Below are positions 33,547 through 44,528 of a stretch of 64,000 nt of DNA, piece after piece. The notes under the pieces were generated by a model. It was not told the DNA's origin. It saw only the letters and a program-made list of their open reading frames with translations, and searched no databases. The DNA lies in assembly GCA_029961685.1 (NCBI GenBank), contig JARWKL010000008.1, positions 26,723,619 through 26,787,618 of the forward strand, read 5' to 3'. Source of the stretch: Aristolochia californica (taxonomy: Eukaryota > Streptophyta > Magnoliopsida > Piperales > Aristolochiaceae). Positions within the stretch are counted from its first letter, which is position 1, and each line of letters opens with the position of its first letter. The translations under genes were made by a program, and so were the position numbers.

Positions 33547-34053
33547 TGTATATGTCAACAGAAAACAAACTGTTTCTATGAGGCCAAATGATGAAGGAAA
33601 AATACTCTTGGTTCACAAAAATGAACCACCTTTGGACCCGGAGGAGGAAGAACTGTCCCTTAAAAATAGTGCAGAACCAAGAATTGTTGAAAGGGAAAGT
33701 ACTCTCAAAGAGATTTCATGAGGACACATGAAGACTGAGATGATGACGAATTTTAAATTTGCTGATGCTATTGCATTGAAGAAAGGAGCACAACAGCAAA
33801 AGATGAAAACTGAAAGTAGGGACTAGAAGGAGCTAGAAGAGTCAACACATTTCAGTCCTCCATGTTGTGACACTGGTTTCTGCTGTTGACAGCCATAACC
33901 ATGGAATGATACCTGGAACAGGCACAGAGGAGTTTGAGCAGTACAGAGACTCATCCTGGGTTGAACTTGGCAGCAGCTGCTGTAATGCCTTCATCCCCCT
34001 CCACTGACAATTCAACTAGTGATACTACTAACTTGGGTGTTCCAGTTTAACAT
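33547..34053 (+). pseudogene. C coding sequence after the kinase fragment
   Basis: The same frame continues without a break to 33721 (VNRKQTVSMRPNDEGKILLVHKNEPP; LDPEEEELSLKNSAEP). After that, stops accumulate and the sequence to 34053 has no clear product. Not kinase-like; may be the element's own ORF. Confidence 0.4.
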
Positions 34054-34622
34054 GCTGGCCAAGAACTTGTGGGGTTAGTGGACTCTGGAAGTATTCACAA
34101 TTTCCTAAGCATAAAAGTGGCGAAACATCTTCAACTTGGGATCCTGCCTCACCCAATTGCTAAGGTTTCAGTTGCCAATGGTGAGAAAGTCCCTAGCTAC
34201 AGGGTTAGCAAGGCAGTAAAATGTTCCATTGAAAACACTCACTTTACCACTGAATTTTTTGTCATCCCCTTAGCCGGATTTGATATGGTGCTTAGGATCT
34301 AATGGTTGCAAAACTTGGGCCCAATTTTGTGGGATTTCTCGGCCTTAACAATTAATTTTGTGTCGGAAGGCAGCCTAGTGATGCTAAAGGCAGTCAAGTT
34401 GTAGCAGCCCCCCATGTCCATCTACTACTTGAGCAGGCAGCATCGGGCAGCAACATAGAAAGGCTACTGGAGGAGTTCACCGACTTGTTTAGGGAGCCTT
34501 CAGGGCTGCCCCCATTGAGGCAGTGTGATCACAGAATTTGTTTAAAAACTGGATCAGATGTGGTGGATGTTAGACCACACCGGAATCCACACCTCCAGAA
34601 AGATGAAATAGAACGGCAGTAC
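34054..34622 (+). pseudogene. B (or C) protease and RT entry
   Basis: ELVGLVDSGSIHNFLS (active site DSG), VSVANGEKVPSYRVSKAVK and FFVIPLAGFDMVLRI, a stop at 34300, then LQNLGPILWDFSALT, LLEEFTDLFREPSGLPPLRQCDH and HLQKDEIERQY. The frame is cut at 34622 by E; the downstream palm of RT never reappears. Confidence 0.86.
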
Positions 34623-36875
34623 TGATGTAGAATTTAGTTACATCGGCTTTAATACCTCGCAAGCGTATAAATCGTTCATGTAATCTAGCGGGAAGCAAGG
34701 GTTATATCCATAGGGAGGACTGAATTTTTGTGTATTCTTCAGTCAACTAGCCTAACCAAATATGATGAATTAATCTAAACTAAACACTAATTATATCCTA
34801 AATTATCAAGCCATCATCTGGTTAACTACTTCCACAATAGGAAACGTCAACTCTGGATTTTATCGTGATACGTGCCTCTCTCGAGCGCCACGTAACCACG
34901 AATCCGGATTCTCAATCCTTGCGTCTAGCCCCTCTCGGGCGCATAGAGTGAAAGACAGAAATCAAATTAAAATACCAAAATCCAACCTAAATTATAATCC
35001 TACCCAAACTATTTAATTTAATCAATATCGGGAAAACAAATATTCAATAAACATTAATTATCAAATCACATTTAATAAACATTCAAAACCTAAGTTCAAA
35101 CTATAGAAAAATTAAATTCGAAAATGACGAATTACTCTCCTTCTTCTTCCTCACGCTCGGGCAGCAACTCGTTCTCACGGGTGCTGCAATTTCCCGAAAT
35201 TAATGGCTTCGGGTAACAAGAGTGAGTGGCCGGAAGTGAAGATGACGCCGGCGACGAAGGTTGGAAGCCGACGGACGGAGGTAACGTCCGGCGAAGAACG
35301 AAACAGAGATGAAGTTCTCTAACCGGCTCTCTCGAGTCTCGGTCGGAGTCGGAGTCGCTCCAGGAATGGTCGGAAATACGTAACCGACGCCGGAGGATGG
35401 TCGGAAAGCGGAAGTGGCACCGGAGAAGCCCTCTCGGATCACTTCGCGGCCTGGCGAGCGACGACTATCGAACTCACCTCGACGGAGACTCTCTCGAGCT
35501 CTCCTCGGGTTTGTTCTCGGTTGCTGGACGGCGGTGGACGACGGTGGAAGACGGTGGAAGACGGTGGACGACGGTGGCACGACGACCGATGATGGGAAAC
35601 TCCTCTCGGGTCTTCCCCTGTTTCGGTCGACGGTGCTCCTCTGTTTTGGTCAATACTCTATTTTCTGTTCACGCTCCCCCTCGTGGTTCGACCTCTCGGG
35701 TCTCCCCTCCCAGGTCTCCCCTCTCGGGTCTCTCCCTCCTCGTTCGACGCCCCCCTCCTCTCCTTTAATACCATCATATTTATTTTAAAACGATTTTACC
35801 TAAAAATCACCTCCATTTCACTAAGGGCATTTTGGTAAATATCTCCTTCTCCACCAAAATTCTCCTGAAATTCCATAATTAAATCTATAAAAAGCATTTC
35901 AGGAAGAAATAAACCTTAAAAACAATGAAATATAATTCAGGAGAGAAAAATATGCAATATCGACATTGATTAATGCCAAATTCAATAAATGCTCATTTCA
36001 TTTGAAAACCGATAAATAACCACCTATAACACAATTATAAAGGTTATTCTATTATAATTAACTTAGTTCTCATGTCAGAATATGGCATCTATCACACCCC
36101 CAAACCTAAATCTTTGCTAGTCCCTAGCAAAACAGCAATCGAACCAAAATTAAGCCTAGGAAAACAAAATGCCACTTTCGTAGGGAGCACGATTGCATTT
36201 AGCGCATGCAACAAGCCGTTAAACCCCTACTCTGTAGTAGTGGACGAGTTATGTCTCGTGAGGGTTTGTATGGAATTTACCAACAAAATTCATCTAAATT
36301 AATAATATAAAAAGAAAAAAACTGAAGAAAATTTTCTCCTCATTAGCATATGACTAACACTTAGTATTGTAAAATATCTGAAAACCATATGAGATCTTGC
36401 GAAATTTGAAAACCAGTGTAAAATATAGCGTATTATCAATCCAAATACACTCATTGTTACTCCACCTGAACCAATGTGACCCATAAGCTGTTACTTCAAT
36501 AGAACAAAGAGGCAACAAATAACAATAAAATCCTGGTCACATCACAATTAAGAGAAAATAGTAGAGTAAGCTTGTTGTTTGACAATCTCACAAAAGAAAT
36601 ATACCACTTTCAATGTTGACTTGCAACTTCTTTCAAATTACAATTCATCATCAAAGTTAAGAAACTCATTGCTTCCAGATTTAAAACCATTTTATGCTAT
36701 TACCAACGCACTTTTGCTATTACCAGCGTAATTTTTGTTTCACTGAATACTTTTGGTATTACCACCATTTTGTATTCGTCTTCATTGCACATGCAGTTAT
36801 TTTTAAGTAACCGACTGTTCCGGTGCATGTCCCTGGGTTTGCCCAGGCTGTTTCCGAAGTTATCTGTCTTTTGCA
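34623..36875 (-). repeat. E 3' LTR
   Basis: 2,253 bp; plus strand TGATGTAGAATTTAG..CTTTTGCA. It holds a GC-rich segment (about 35140-35760, cytosine/CGG-rich, unlike the AT-rich surroundings) with tandem GACGGTGGAAGACGGTGGA units at 35530-35575, then AT-rich DNA. Frames in the GC-rich part are composition artefacts. Confidence 0.88.
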
Positions 36876-37867
36876 AGCAAGAGCATTTCCATTTGCATTC
36901 ATACGTTACAACAAGGAATTTCACTGAGGTATAAAAAAGATTGAGTTCAAACAGGCATACAAGACTATTCAGACTAACATAGATCAACACTAGATTTACA
37001 TGTTCTCTTTTGCAACCAAGTTCTAAGTCTAATGCAATAGTAAGCTATCCCACTGAATTCTCATGAATCACAACAAATGATATCAGATTTCTAATAGGCA
37101 TATTCTACATAGTTTTATGAAAAGTTTTGAAACACATTTGATCAACTTATTTTAACTCTACTAACGTTAACCACATACTAAGAGGAGTAATTTGAAAACC
37201 ACGAAAAAAAAATCAAAATAAAATCATTGTTAAGATATAAAAGAGCTGTTTCAACTACCCCCCTTCCCCCCCCTAAACCTAAACCATTCATTGTCCTCAA
37301 TGGGGAAAAGCTAAAACACTAGAACGACTACAAAAAGAAAGGGTTAAGCTCCCTCAGGGCTCCTAAATCCGTAGGTGGGACCATATGTGTTTTGTCATCA
37401 ACAATAATACCGAAGAGTCAATAAAGACCCCCAGGAATGATACATAGTCTCCCTCGAAGAAGGTTTACTCGTATCAGCCGTACCCGTAGGTAATCATCCG
37501 TAGATGAAACCGCTATCCCACATCACACTTTGAAGAAATCTCCGTGTGACTGGCCACTGAAGGAAGCAGGAATCACGCGCTGAACACAAGTCCTTAAGTT
37601 ACTCACCATAAGGTTTTCATTCAATACTTCAATATCGAACTGGTCAATCCCAGAACGGTTGTTTGAGTACACACCTCTCAAACTAGGGACCAAAAGTCTG
37701 GTCATCAACTACCGGAATCATTTATGCTCTCGGCCGACAAATAAGAATGAATAAAAATAAAATAAAATAATAAAATAAAAATAAAACTGTAATGTACAAA
37801 GGGATAGAAACGTGGGGATTGCCCACAATGTGCTAAGTTTATAGTCGTAAGCAAGACTCTGACGCAT
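36876..37867 (-). other. E internal region downstream of integrase
   Basis: Non-coding on the minus strand between the integrase end and 3' LTR. It contains an A/T-rich AATAAAATAAAATAAT tract at 37745-37790 and a C-rich tract (CCCCTTCCCCCCCCT, about 37258-37273) whose complement could serve as a polypurine tract. No gene seen. Confidence 0.55.
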
Positions 37868-38236
37868 TCAAGATGAAATGACAGGTTCCTCCAAGAAAAT
37901 CACCATCACCTCCTCCGGTGTGGGGACATTCTCAAGATAAGGTTTGAGCCTCTGACCGTTAACTTTGAAGACCGACCCGTCTCCATGATTGCGGATCTCA
38001 ATAGCGCCATGAGGAAACACCTGTGTGACTTCAAATGGACCGGACCACTTGGATCTTAGCTTCCCTGTTGCAGGTAACTGTAATGGTTCACCCTGATTGG
38101 CCATGGTAGCTCCTGCTTTGACTTTGGGTGTTTTCCTACAAATCTGTTCTACCTCTTCAACAAAGGAAGCTAATGGTCCACCTAGGGAACGACGCCCGTG
38201 CATAAAAACACAAAAAGAAACAAAACGAACTATCAA
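37868..38236 (-). pseudogene. E integrase C-terminus (Athila/Tat type)
   Basis: 122-codon frame with KLRSKWSGPFEVTQVFPHGA, IEIRNHGDGSVFKVNGQRLKPYL and a short tail. The WSGPF..VFPHGA..F.VNGQRLKPY pattern is the classical end of integrase in non-chromodomain plant gypsy elements of the Athila/Tat group. The upstream catalytic core is absent. Confidence 0.85.
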
Positions 38237-38434
38237 ATTAAGCTAACAAACTCAATACTAAAAATATGAACTAACTAGAAGAAATAAAAATAATTCCATA
38301 AAAAATCACCAAGCTAAAATTATGAAAGCAAAAAATAAAATAAAAAATAAAAAATAAAAATAAAAAAAATAAAAAAATAAAAAAAAATCTAACCTAAGAC
38401 CATGGAGAACAAAGAAATACACTTAATACGTGCC
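38237..38434. repeat. A-rich low-complexity DNA in E leader
   Basis: About 38280-38390 is dominated by AAATAAAA runs on the plus strand; no coding potential. Confidence 0.7.
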
Positions 38435-38436
38435 TC

Positions 38437-38454
38437 CCCGGCAACGGCGCCAAA
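38437..38454 (-). promoter_or_regulatory. E primer binding site, tRNA-Asp type
   Basis: Minus strand TGGCGCCGTTGCCGGGGA, the tRNA-Asp-complementary primer site typical of Athila/Tat elements. It starts five bases inside the LTR end at 38459 and sets E's minus orientation. Confidence 0.88.
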
Positions 38455-38458
38455 AACT

Positions 38459-40759
38459 TGATGTAGAATTTAGTTACATCGGCTTTAATACCTCGCAAGC
38501 GTACGAATCGTTCATGTAATCTAGCGGGAAGCGAGGGTCATATCCACAGGGAGGACTAAATTTTTGTGTATTCTTCAGTCAACTAGCCTAACCAAATATG
38601 ATGAATTAATCTAAACTAAACTCTAATTATATCCTAAATTATCAAGCCATCATCTGGTTAACTACTTCCACAACAGGAAACGTCAACTCTGGATTTTACC
38701 GTGATATGTGCCTCTCTCGAGCGCCACGTAACCACGAATCCGGATTCTCATTCCTTACGTCTAGCCCTCTCTCGAGCGCCACGTAACCATAGATCAGATT
38801 TCTCAATCCTTGCGTCTAGCCCCTCTCGGGCGCATAGAGTGAAAGATAGAAATCGGATTAAAATACCAAATTCCAACCTAAATTATAATCCTACCCTAAC
38901 TATTTAATTTAATCAATATCGGGAAAAAAAATATTCAATAAACATTAATTATCAAATCACATTTAATAAACATTCAAAACCTAAGTTCAAACTATAGAAA
39001 AATTAAATTCGAAAATGACGAATTACTCTCCTTCTTCTTCCTCTCGCTCGGGCAGCAACTCGTTCTCACGGGTGCTGCAATTTCTCGAAATTAATGGCTT
39101 CGGGTAACAAGAGTGAGTGGCCGGAAGTGAAGACGACGCCGGTGACGAAGGTTGGAAGCCGACGGACGGAGGTAACATCCGGCGAAGAACGAAACAGAGA
39201 TGAAGTTCTCTAACCGGCTCTCTCGAGTCTCGGTCGGAGACGGAGTCGCTCCGGGAATGGTCGGAAATATGTAACCGACGCCGGAGGATGGTCGGAAAGT
39301 AGAAATGGCACCAGAGAAGCCCTCTCGGATCACTTCTCGGCCTGGCGAGCGACGACTGTCGAACTCACCTTGACGGAGACTCTCTCGAGCTCTCCTCGGG
39401 TTTGTTCTCGGTTGCTGGACGGTGGTGGACGGCGGTGGAAGACGGTGGACGACGGTGGCGTGGTGACCGACGGTGGGAAACTCCTCTCGGGTCTTCCCCT
39501 ATTTCGGTCGACGGTGCTCCTCTGTTTTGGCCGATACTCTATTTTCTGTTCACGCTCCCCCTCGTGGTTCGACCTCTCGGATCTCCCCTCCCGGGTCTCA
39601 CCTCTCGGGTCTCTCCCTCCTCGTTCGACGCCCCCCTCCTCTCCTTTAATACCATCATATTTATTTTAAAATGATTTGACCTAAAAATCACCTCCATTTC
39701 ACTAAGGGCATTTTGGTAAATATCTCCTTCTCCACCAAAATTCTCCTGAAATTCGATAATTAAATCTATAAAAAGCATTTCAGGAAGAAATAAACCTTAA
39801 AAACAATGACATATAATTCAGGAGAGAAAAATATGCAATATCGACATTGATTAATGCCAAATTCAATAAATGCTCATTTCATTTGAAAACCGATAAATAA
39901 CCACCTATAACACAATTATAAAGGTTATTCTATTATAATTAACTTAGTTCTCATGTCAGAATATGGCATCTATCACACCCCCAAACCTAAATCTTTGTTA
40001 GTCCCTAGCAAAACAACAATCGAACCAAAATTAAGCCTAGGAAAACAAAATGCCACTTTCGTAGGGAGCACGATTGCATTTAGCGCATGCAACAAGCCGT
40101 TAAACCCCTACTCTGCAGTAGTGGATGAGTTATGTCTCGTGAGGGTTTGCATGGAATTTACCAACAAAATTCATCTAAATTAATAATATAAAAAGAAAAA
40201 AACTGAAGAAAATTTTCTCCTCATTAGCATATGACTAACACTTAGTATCATAAAATATCTAAAAATCATATGAGATCTTGCGAAATTTGAAAACCAGTGT
40301 AAAATATAGCGTATTATCAATCCAAATACACTCATTGTTACTCCGCCTGAACCAATGTCACCCATAAGCTATTACTTCAATAGAACAAAGAGGCAACAAC
40401 AAATAACAATAAAATCCTGGTCACATCACAATTAAGAGAAAATAGTAGAGTAAGCCTGTTGTCTGACAATCTCACAAAAGAAATATACCACTTTCAATGT
40501 TGACTTGCAGCTTCTTTCAAATTACAATTCATCATCAAAGTTAAGAAACTCATTGCTTCCAGATTTAAAACCATTTTACGCTATTACCAGCGCACTTTTG
40601 CTATTACCAGCGTAATTTTTGTTTCACTGAATACTTTTGGTATTACCACCATTTTGTATTCATCTTCATTGCAGATGCACTTATTTTTAAGTAACCGACT
40701 GTTCCGGTGCATGTCCCTGGGTTTGCCCAGGCTGTTTATGAAGTTATCTGTCTTTTGCA
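38459..40759 (-). repeat. E 5' LTR
   Basis: 2,301 bp. Compared with the left copy it carries an extra ~63-bp duplication with CTCTCGAGCGCCACGTAACC (about 38710-38790) and fewer GACGGTGG units. GC-rich segment at about 39020-39640. Confidence 0.88.
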
Positions 40760-42073
40760 AGTCTATGTGATTAGCCTTCCAAAGCCTCTGCTGCAAGATT
40801 CTATTAAAGAGGACCAGCAAACTAATCCAGCACTCTGGGAGCTGTCTCAAAAGATCATGGCAGGAAAAATGTAGTCCAAGTGGGCTATCTGGGACAACAC
40901 TATTATGTATGGCAATCACATCTATTTACTACACTCCTCTCCCTTGATTTTCATAATTTTATCCACCTACCATGATAGCGCTCATGAGGACGTTCAAAAG
41001 ACATTGCATTGGATTAGGGCTGATTTTTACTTGCAGGGCATGAAGTCCACAATTGCTGAGTAGGTAGCCTCGTGTCGTGCATGTCAATGCAACAAGGCTG
41101 AATATTTATCACCAGCGGGCATCCTTCAACCACTTGCCCTTCCCACACAGGTTTGGTCGGATCTTTCCATGAACTTTATTGATGGCCTTCCAAAAAATTC
41201 CAAAAAATCTGTCCTATTAGTGGTGGTTGACAGATTTTCAAAGTATGCTCACTCTATTCCTTTGGCTCATCTGTATATGGCCTCATGAGTAGCTCAAGTG
41301 TTTTTAACAAATATTGTTCATGTCCACGGCATTCTGGAGTCCATAGTGAGCGATCATGATGCAGTCTTTACCAGCCACTTTTGGAGAGAGCTCTTCCGAT
41401 TATTCTGGTACCAAGCTGAAATTTTCATCTTCTGATCATCCGCAGTCTGATGGGCAGGTTGAGGTTGTTAACAGCACGGTGGAAATGTACTTACGGTGCT
41501 TCGTGGGCGACTTCCCTCAATGGTGGATTGAATGGATTCCTTGGGCCGAATATTGTTACAATACATCCTTCCATTCAACCTTGCAAGCTACTCCTTTCAA
41601 GGTCCTCAATGTCAAGGATCCTCAAAGGTTGTTGTCCTATATGGCTGGTTCTAACAGAGTTGAAGCTCTTGACTAGGCACTACTGGACCGTGATTAGGTA
41701 CTTCAAGCAGCTACCCAGCGTCTCAAGAAAGCTTAGGCTAGGATGAAAGAATACTATGATAGGGGACATAGAGATGTTACTTAAAAACCCGATGATTATG
41801 TGTGGCTTCATCTCCAACCCTACCATCAATAGTCTATTGTTGCACCCCCCCCCCCCCCCCCCCCCCGCAAGCTATCCCCCAAATTCTTTGGGCCCTTCTC
41901 AATTCTACAACGCATTGGCCAGGTGGCGTACCATCTACATCTTCCCCCAGATGATCAATTGCACAATGTTTTTAATGTGTCTCTCCTCAAAACCTTCAAG
42001 GGTACAACACCACCTCTGCCTCCATTCTTACCACTGGTGAAGGAGGGGCGTGTTATTCTCTCTCATGCCACAT
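40760..42073 (+). pseudogene. B integrase
   Basis: Resumes with the linker downstream of RNase H (NPALWELSQKIM), then the HHCC module (YHDSAHEDVQKTLHWIRADFY, CRACQCNKAEYLS; about 40965-41110), FIDGLPKNS, LLVVVDRFSKYAHSIP (Asp 1, about 41215-41260), SIVSDHDAVFTSHFW (Asp 2) and QSDGQVEVVNSTVEMYL (Glu present, about 41440-41490). WAEYCYNTSFHSTLQATPF follows. Several stops and frame changes. A 22-base C tract lies at 41845-41866. It breaks at 42078 where A3 inserted. Confidence 0.88.
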
Positions 42074-42078
42074 CATTG

Positions 42079-43253
42079 TGTTGAATTTATGGAAAAGAGA
42101 AATGTATCATTGACCTCAATAGCTTGTTGTAATCAAAGTACATGAACCTCTATTTATAATAGAGGAAGGTAGTAGAGTCCACTTACAAGAAAACTACCCT
42201 TGTCCCAATTACATCCAAACTCTAACAATAAAAGATAAGTCCTAACATAATTAAATAACTCAATATAGATAAAAGACAAACATAACTCAAACTAAAACTC
42301 TTCTTGGTCGTGACCCTAAGATAAAGATAATTTTGTGAGTCCTTCTTGATCTTCCAACTGATGTGATAAGGATGCCAGCTCATGGTAATCATTGTGGATC
42401 CTACTTCTTATGTGTTTGGGCCCATCTTGTGGGCCTTCTTTGGTCGTGTGGCCCATCTTATAATAATCTTAGATATGTGGGCCTTCCTTGGTTGTGTGGG
42501 TTTGAACTTATCTTCCAACACTCCCCCTCAAGCTGGGGGTGAGAGAACAACAAGAACTCCCAGTTTGCTGCNNNNNNNNNNNNNNNNNNNNNNNNNNNNN
42601 NNNNNNNNNNNNNNNNNNNNNNNNNNNNNNNNNNNNNNNNNNNNNNNNNNNNNNNNNNNNNNNNNNNNNNNAAAGGAAGGTAGTAGAGTCCAATTATAAT
42701 AAAACTACCCTTGTCCAAATTACACCCAAACTCTAACACTTAAAGATAAGTCCTAACATAATTAAATAACTCAATATAGATAAAAGACAAACATAACTCA
42801 AACTAAAACTCTTCTTGGTAGTGACCCTAAGATAAAGATACTTTTGTGAGTCCTTCTTGATCTTCCAACTCATATGATAAGGATGCCAGCTCATGGTAAT
42901 CATTGTGGGTCCTACTTCTTATGTGTTTGGGTCCATCTTGTGGGTCTTCTTTGGTTGTGTGGCCCCATCTTATAATAATCTTAGATATATGGGCCTTCCT
43001 TGGTCGTGTGGGCTTGAAATTATCTTCCAACACTCCCCCTCAAGCTGGGGGTGAGAGAACAACATGAACTCCCAGTTTGTTGCAAATGATGTATAGAACA
43101 TTTTTTATAAAATGGCCCATCTTACAATATGCCTTCATCTTCCAACATTCCCCCTCATGTTGATGAGTCCTTCCATGTGGCCCCATGGCCTTATAATAAT
43201 CTTAGATATGTGGGCCTTCCTTGGTCGTGTGGGCTTGAGCTTATCTTCCAACA
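42079..43253 (-). mobile_element. Family A copy A3, rearranged, minus strand
   Basis: Perfect TSD CATTG (42074-42078 and 43254-43258). Reading the minus strand: an LTR start (43253 to about 43185), a 3' tail with a polypurine tract, an LTR segment (43032-42672), the assembly gap, another tail (42571-42521) and an LTR (42520-42079). Two adjacent tail+LTR units show a partial tandem copy or misassembly. Confidence 0.85.
42572..42671. other. Assembly gap, 100 N
   Basis: Exactly 100 N, probably a placeholder of unknown true size, flanked by near-identical family A LTR/tail sequence. Frames read across it are artefacts. Confidence 0.98.
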
Positions 43254-43258
43254 CATTG

Positions 43259-43456
43259 CAAGTCCGACAACTTCAAAAAAAGTGGGAGGTTCTCATCCAG
43301 TGGGCTGACACAGATGCAGCGGCTGCAACATGGGAAGACATGGAGACATTTTTCCAAGCCTATCGTTCCTTTGAACTTGAGGACAAGACTTTCTCAGGAG
43401 GAAGTGATGTTATGACATCGATAGTGGACCGAGTCATTCAGAGGCGTCGTGGCTGA
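43259..43456 (+). pseudogene. B chromodomain and LTR-encoded tail
   Basis: VRQLQKKWEVLIQWADTDAAAATWEDMETFFQAYRSFELEDKTFSGGSDV, then crosses into the 3' LTR at 43408 as VMTSIVDRVIQRRRG and stops at 43454-43456. It has the W-W spacing of chromodomains. Open in this copy; the N-terminal part lies left of A3. Confidence 0.85.
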
Positions 43457-43934
43457 GCAACTAAATATTAAGTTTGTTTTAGTTTTATTTTACTTCACTT
43501 TTATCTTAGTTAAGAGTAAATGTGCCATACGGGCATTATTATAGTTTCCTACCCAAACTCAAGTTGGCCCCTGGCTTATATAGGAGGGAAAGTGAATATG
43601 AAAAGTCAAGTATCATTTTAGCCAAAATAGGGTGTAAAGTTCTCATTGATGAGCTATGGGTAGGGAGTTCTCCTCTCGAGCTCTAGGATTTGGGAGTTCT
43701 CCTCAATGAGCTCCTTCTTCTTTCATTTGTCTTCCATTCTCTTCCATCTTCTCCCATTTCTCTTTTTTGTTTACTGAGTCCAAGCCGAGCACAACAGTGC
43801 TGAATGTGTGCACTATTTCTGGGTTAACGCGAGTTCCAACACGACCAACCATAGTAGTCCTGAAACTTGTCCCTCAGCTTTGGATTCATCCCTCCCACGT
43901 CGTGTTACACGATCCATGACCAGGGACCGTAACA
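43408..43934 (+). repeat. B 3' LTR
   Basis: 527 bp, TGTTATGACATCGATAGTGG..GGGACCGTAACA, TSD ATAAT follows. It repeats the GAGTTCTCCT..GAGCTC motifs of the 5' copy. Confidence 0.93.
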
Positions 43935-44522
43935 ATAATTTTCCAATATTTTTTTGGAGAAAAGGCACTAACAAGTCCTAGAAATTGATTTGTTTAAGCA
44001 AAAATTCCCTTACCATAAAATTTTCCTATTAAGAATTTTCATAGTAAGAATTTTCCGCTTGAAAAGTGTTTCTAGGAAACACGAGACACTAATGGTCCTT
44101 TTTGACATATTTTTACAAGAAATACTTTTTAGACTTTTTAAAAAGTCATTTGTTTATACAAAAAAATTCGTGATAAAAAGTTCAAGCTAGAAAAGGGTTT
44201 CTAGGAAACATGGTGCACTAATGGTACTTGGATACATATTTTACGAGAAATATTTTTCCAATATTTCCTAAAAGTATATATTAAAAAGGCATTTCAGTTC
44301 TAAAAGTAGTTTGATTCGACAAAAATTGTCTAACAACAAAATTTTTCTGGTAAGAATTTTCATCTAGAAATGCGTTTCCAAGAAACATGAATCCACTAAT
44401 GGTCCCTGGAGAAGTATTTTTACTTGAAATATTTTTCCAATGTTTCCTGAAAAAATGCACTAATAACACATTATATTTGTAAAAAGTATTTTGTTTAAGA
44501 AAAAATTGCCTTACAACCAAAT
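43935..44522. repeat. Satellite block 3
   Basis: About three monomers, same orientation as the other blocks. One carries a short duplication of TAAGAATTTTC (about 44030-44055). The block ends mid-monomer at the remnant of element I. Confidence 0.9.
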
Positions 44523-44528
44523 TTAACA

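Larger units (their letters stand above)
27132..34053 (+). mobile_element. Non-autonomous gypsy C with captured coding sequence (D nested)
   Basis: Starts with a short LTR (27132-27451) and PBS TGGTATTAGAGC (27454-27465), then a leader MGDSNSGELREL. The internal DNA is not retroviral: charged frames at 27474-27952 and 32644-33900, and a kinase fragment. D is inserted at 27953 (TSD AACTT). No 3' LTR of C is visible before protease sequence begins near 34054, so C's right end is uncertain and may be recombined with B. Confidence 0.6.
34623..40759 (-). mobile_element. Athila/Tat-like Ty3/gypsy element E (minus strand)
   Basis: Very long LTRs (34623-36875 and 38459-40759) that look about 95-98 percent alike. 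A tRNA-Asp primer site lies beside the right LTR, so transcription is leftward. The internal region is only about 1.6 kb and keeps just the integrase C-terminus; gag, PR, RT and most of IN are gone. Flanks AGTAC (34618-34622) and AGTCT (40760-40764) match imperfectly as a TSD. It sits exactly where B lost its RT/RNase H. Confidence 0.87.
20977..43934 (+). mobile_element. Ty3/gypsy chromovirus B (host of A1, C/D, E, A3)
   Basis: Both LTRs are 527 bp and are flanked by a perfect TSD ATAAT (20972-20976 and 43935-43939) within satellite. gag is at 21530-22217 and 27011-27131, protease/RT start at 34054-34622, integrase at 40760-42073, chromodomain at 43259-43456. RT and RNase H are missing at the E insertion point. 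The two LTRs differ widely by eye, so it is an old insertion with five later ones inside it. Assignment of the middle pol segments to B rather than C is inferred. Confidence 0.88.

Noticed and set aside
35397..35788. Two overlapping 120-codon frames
   Set aside because: They lie in the GC-rich part of the E LTR where stop codons are rare; the matching frames in the other LTR copy differ in length and carry shifted repeats.
42382..42739. Frames spanning the N gap
   Set aside because: They exist only because N codons contain no stops.
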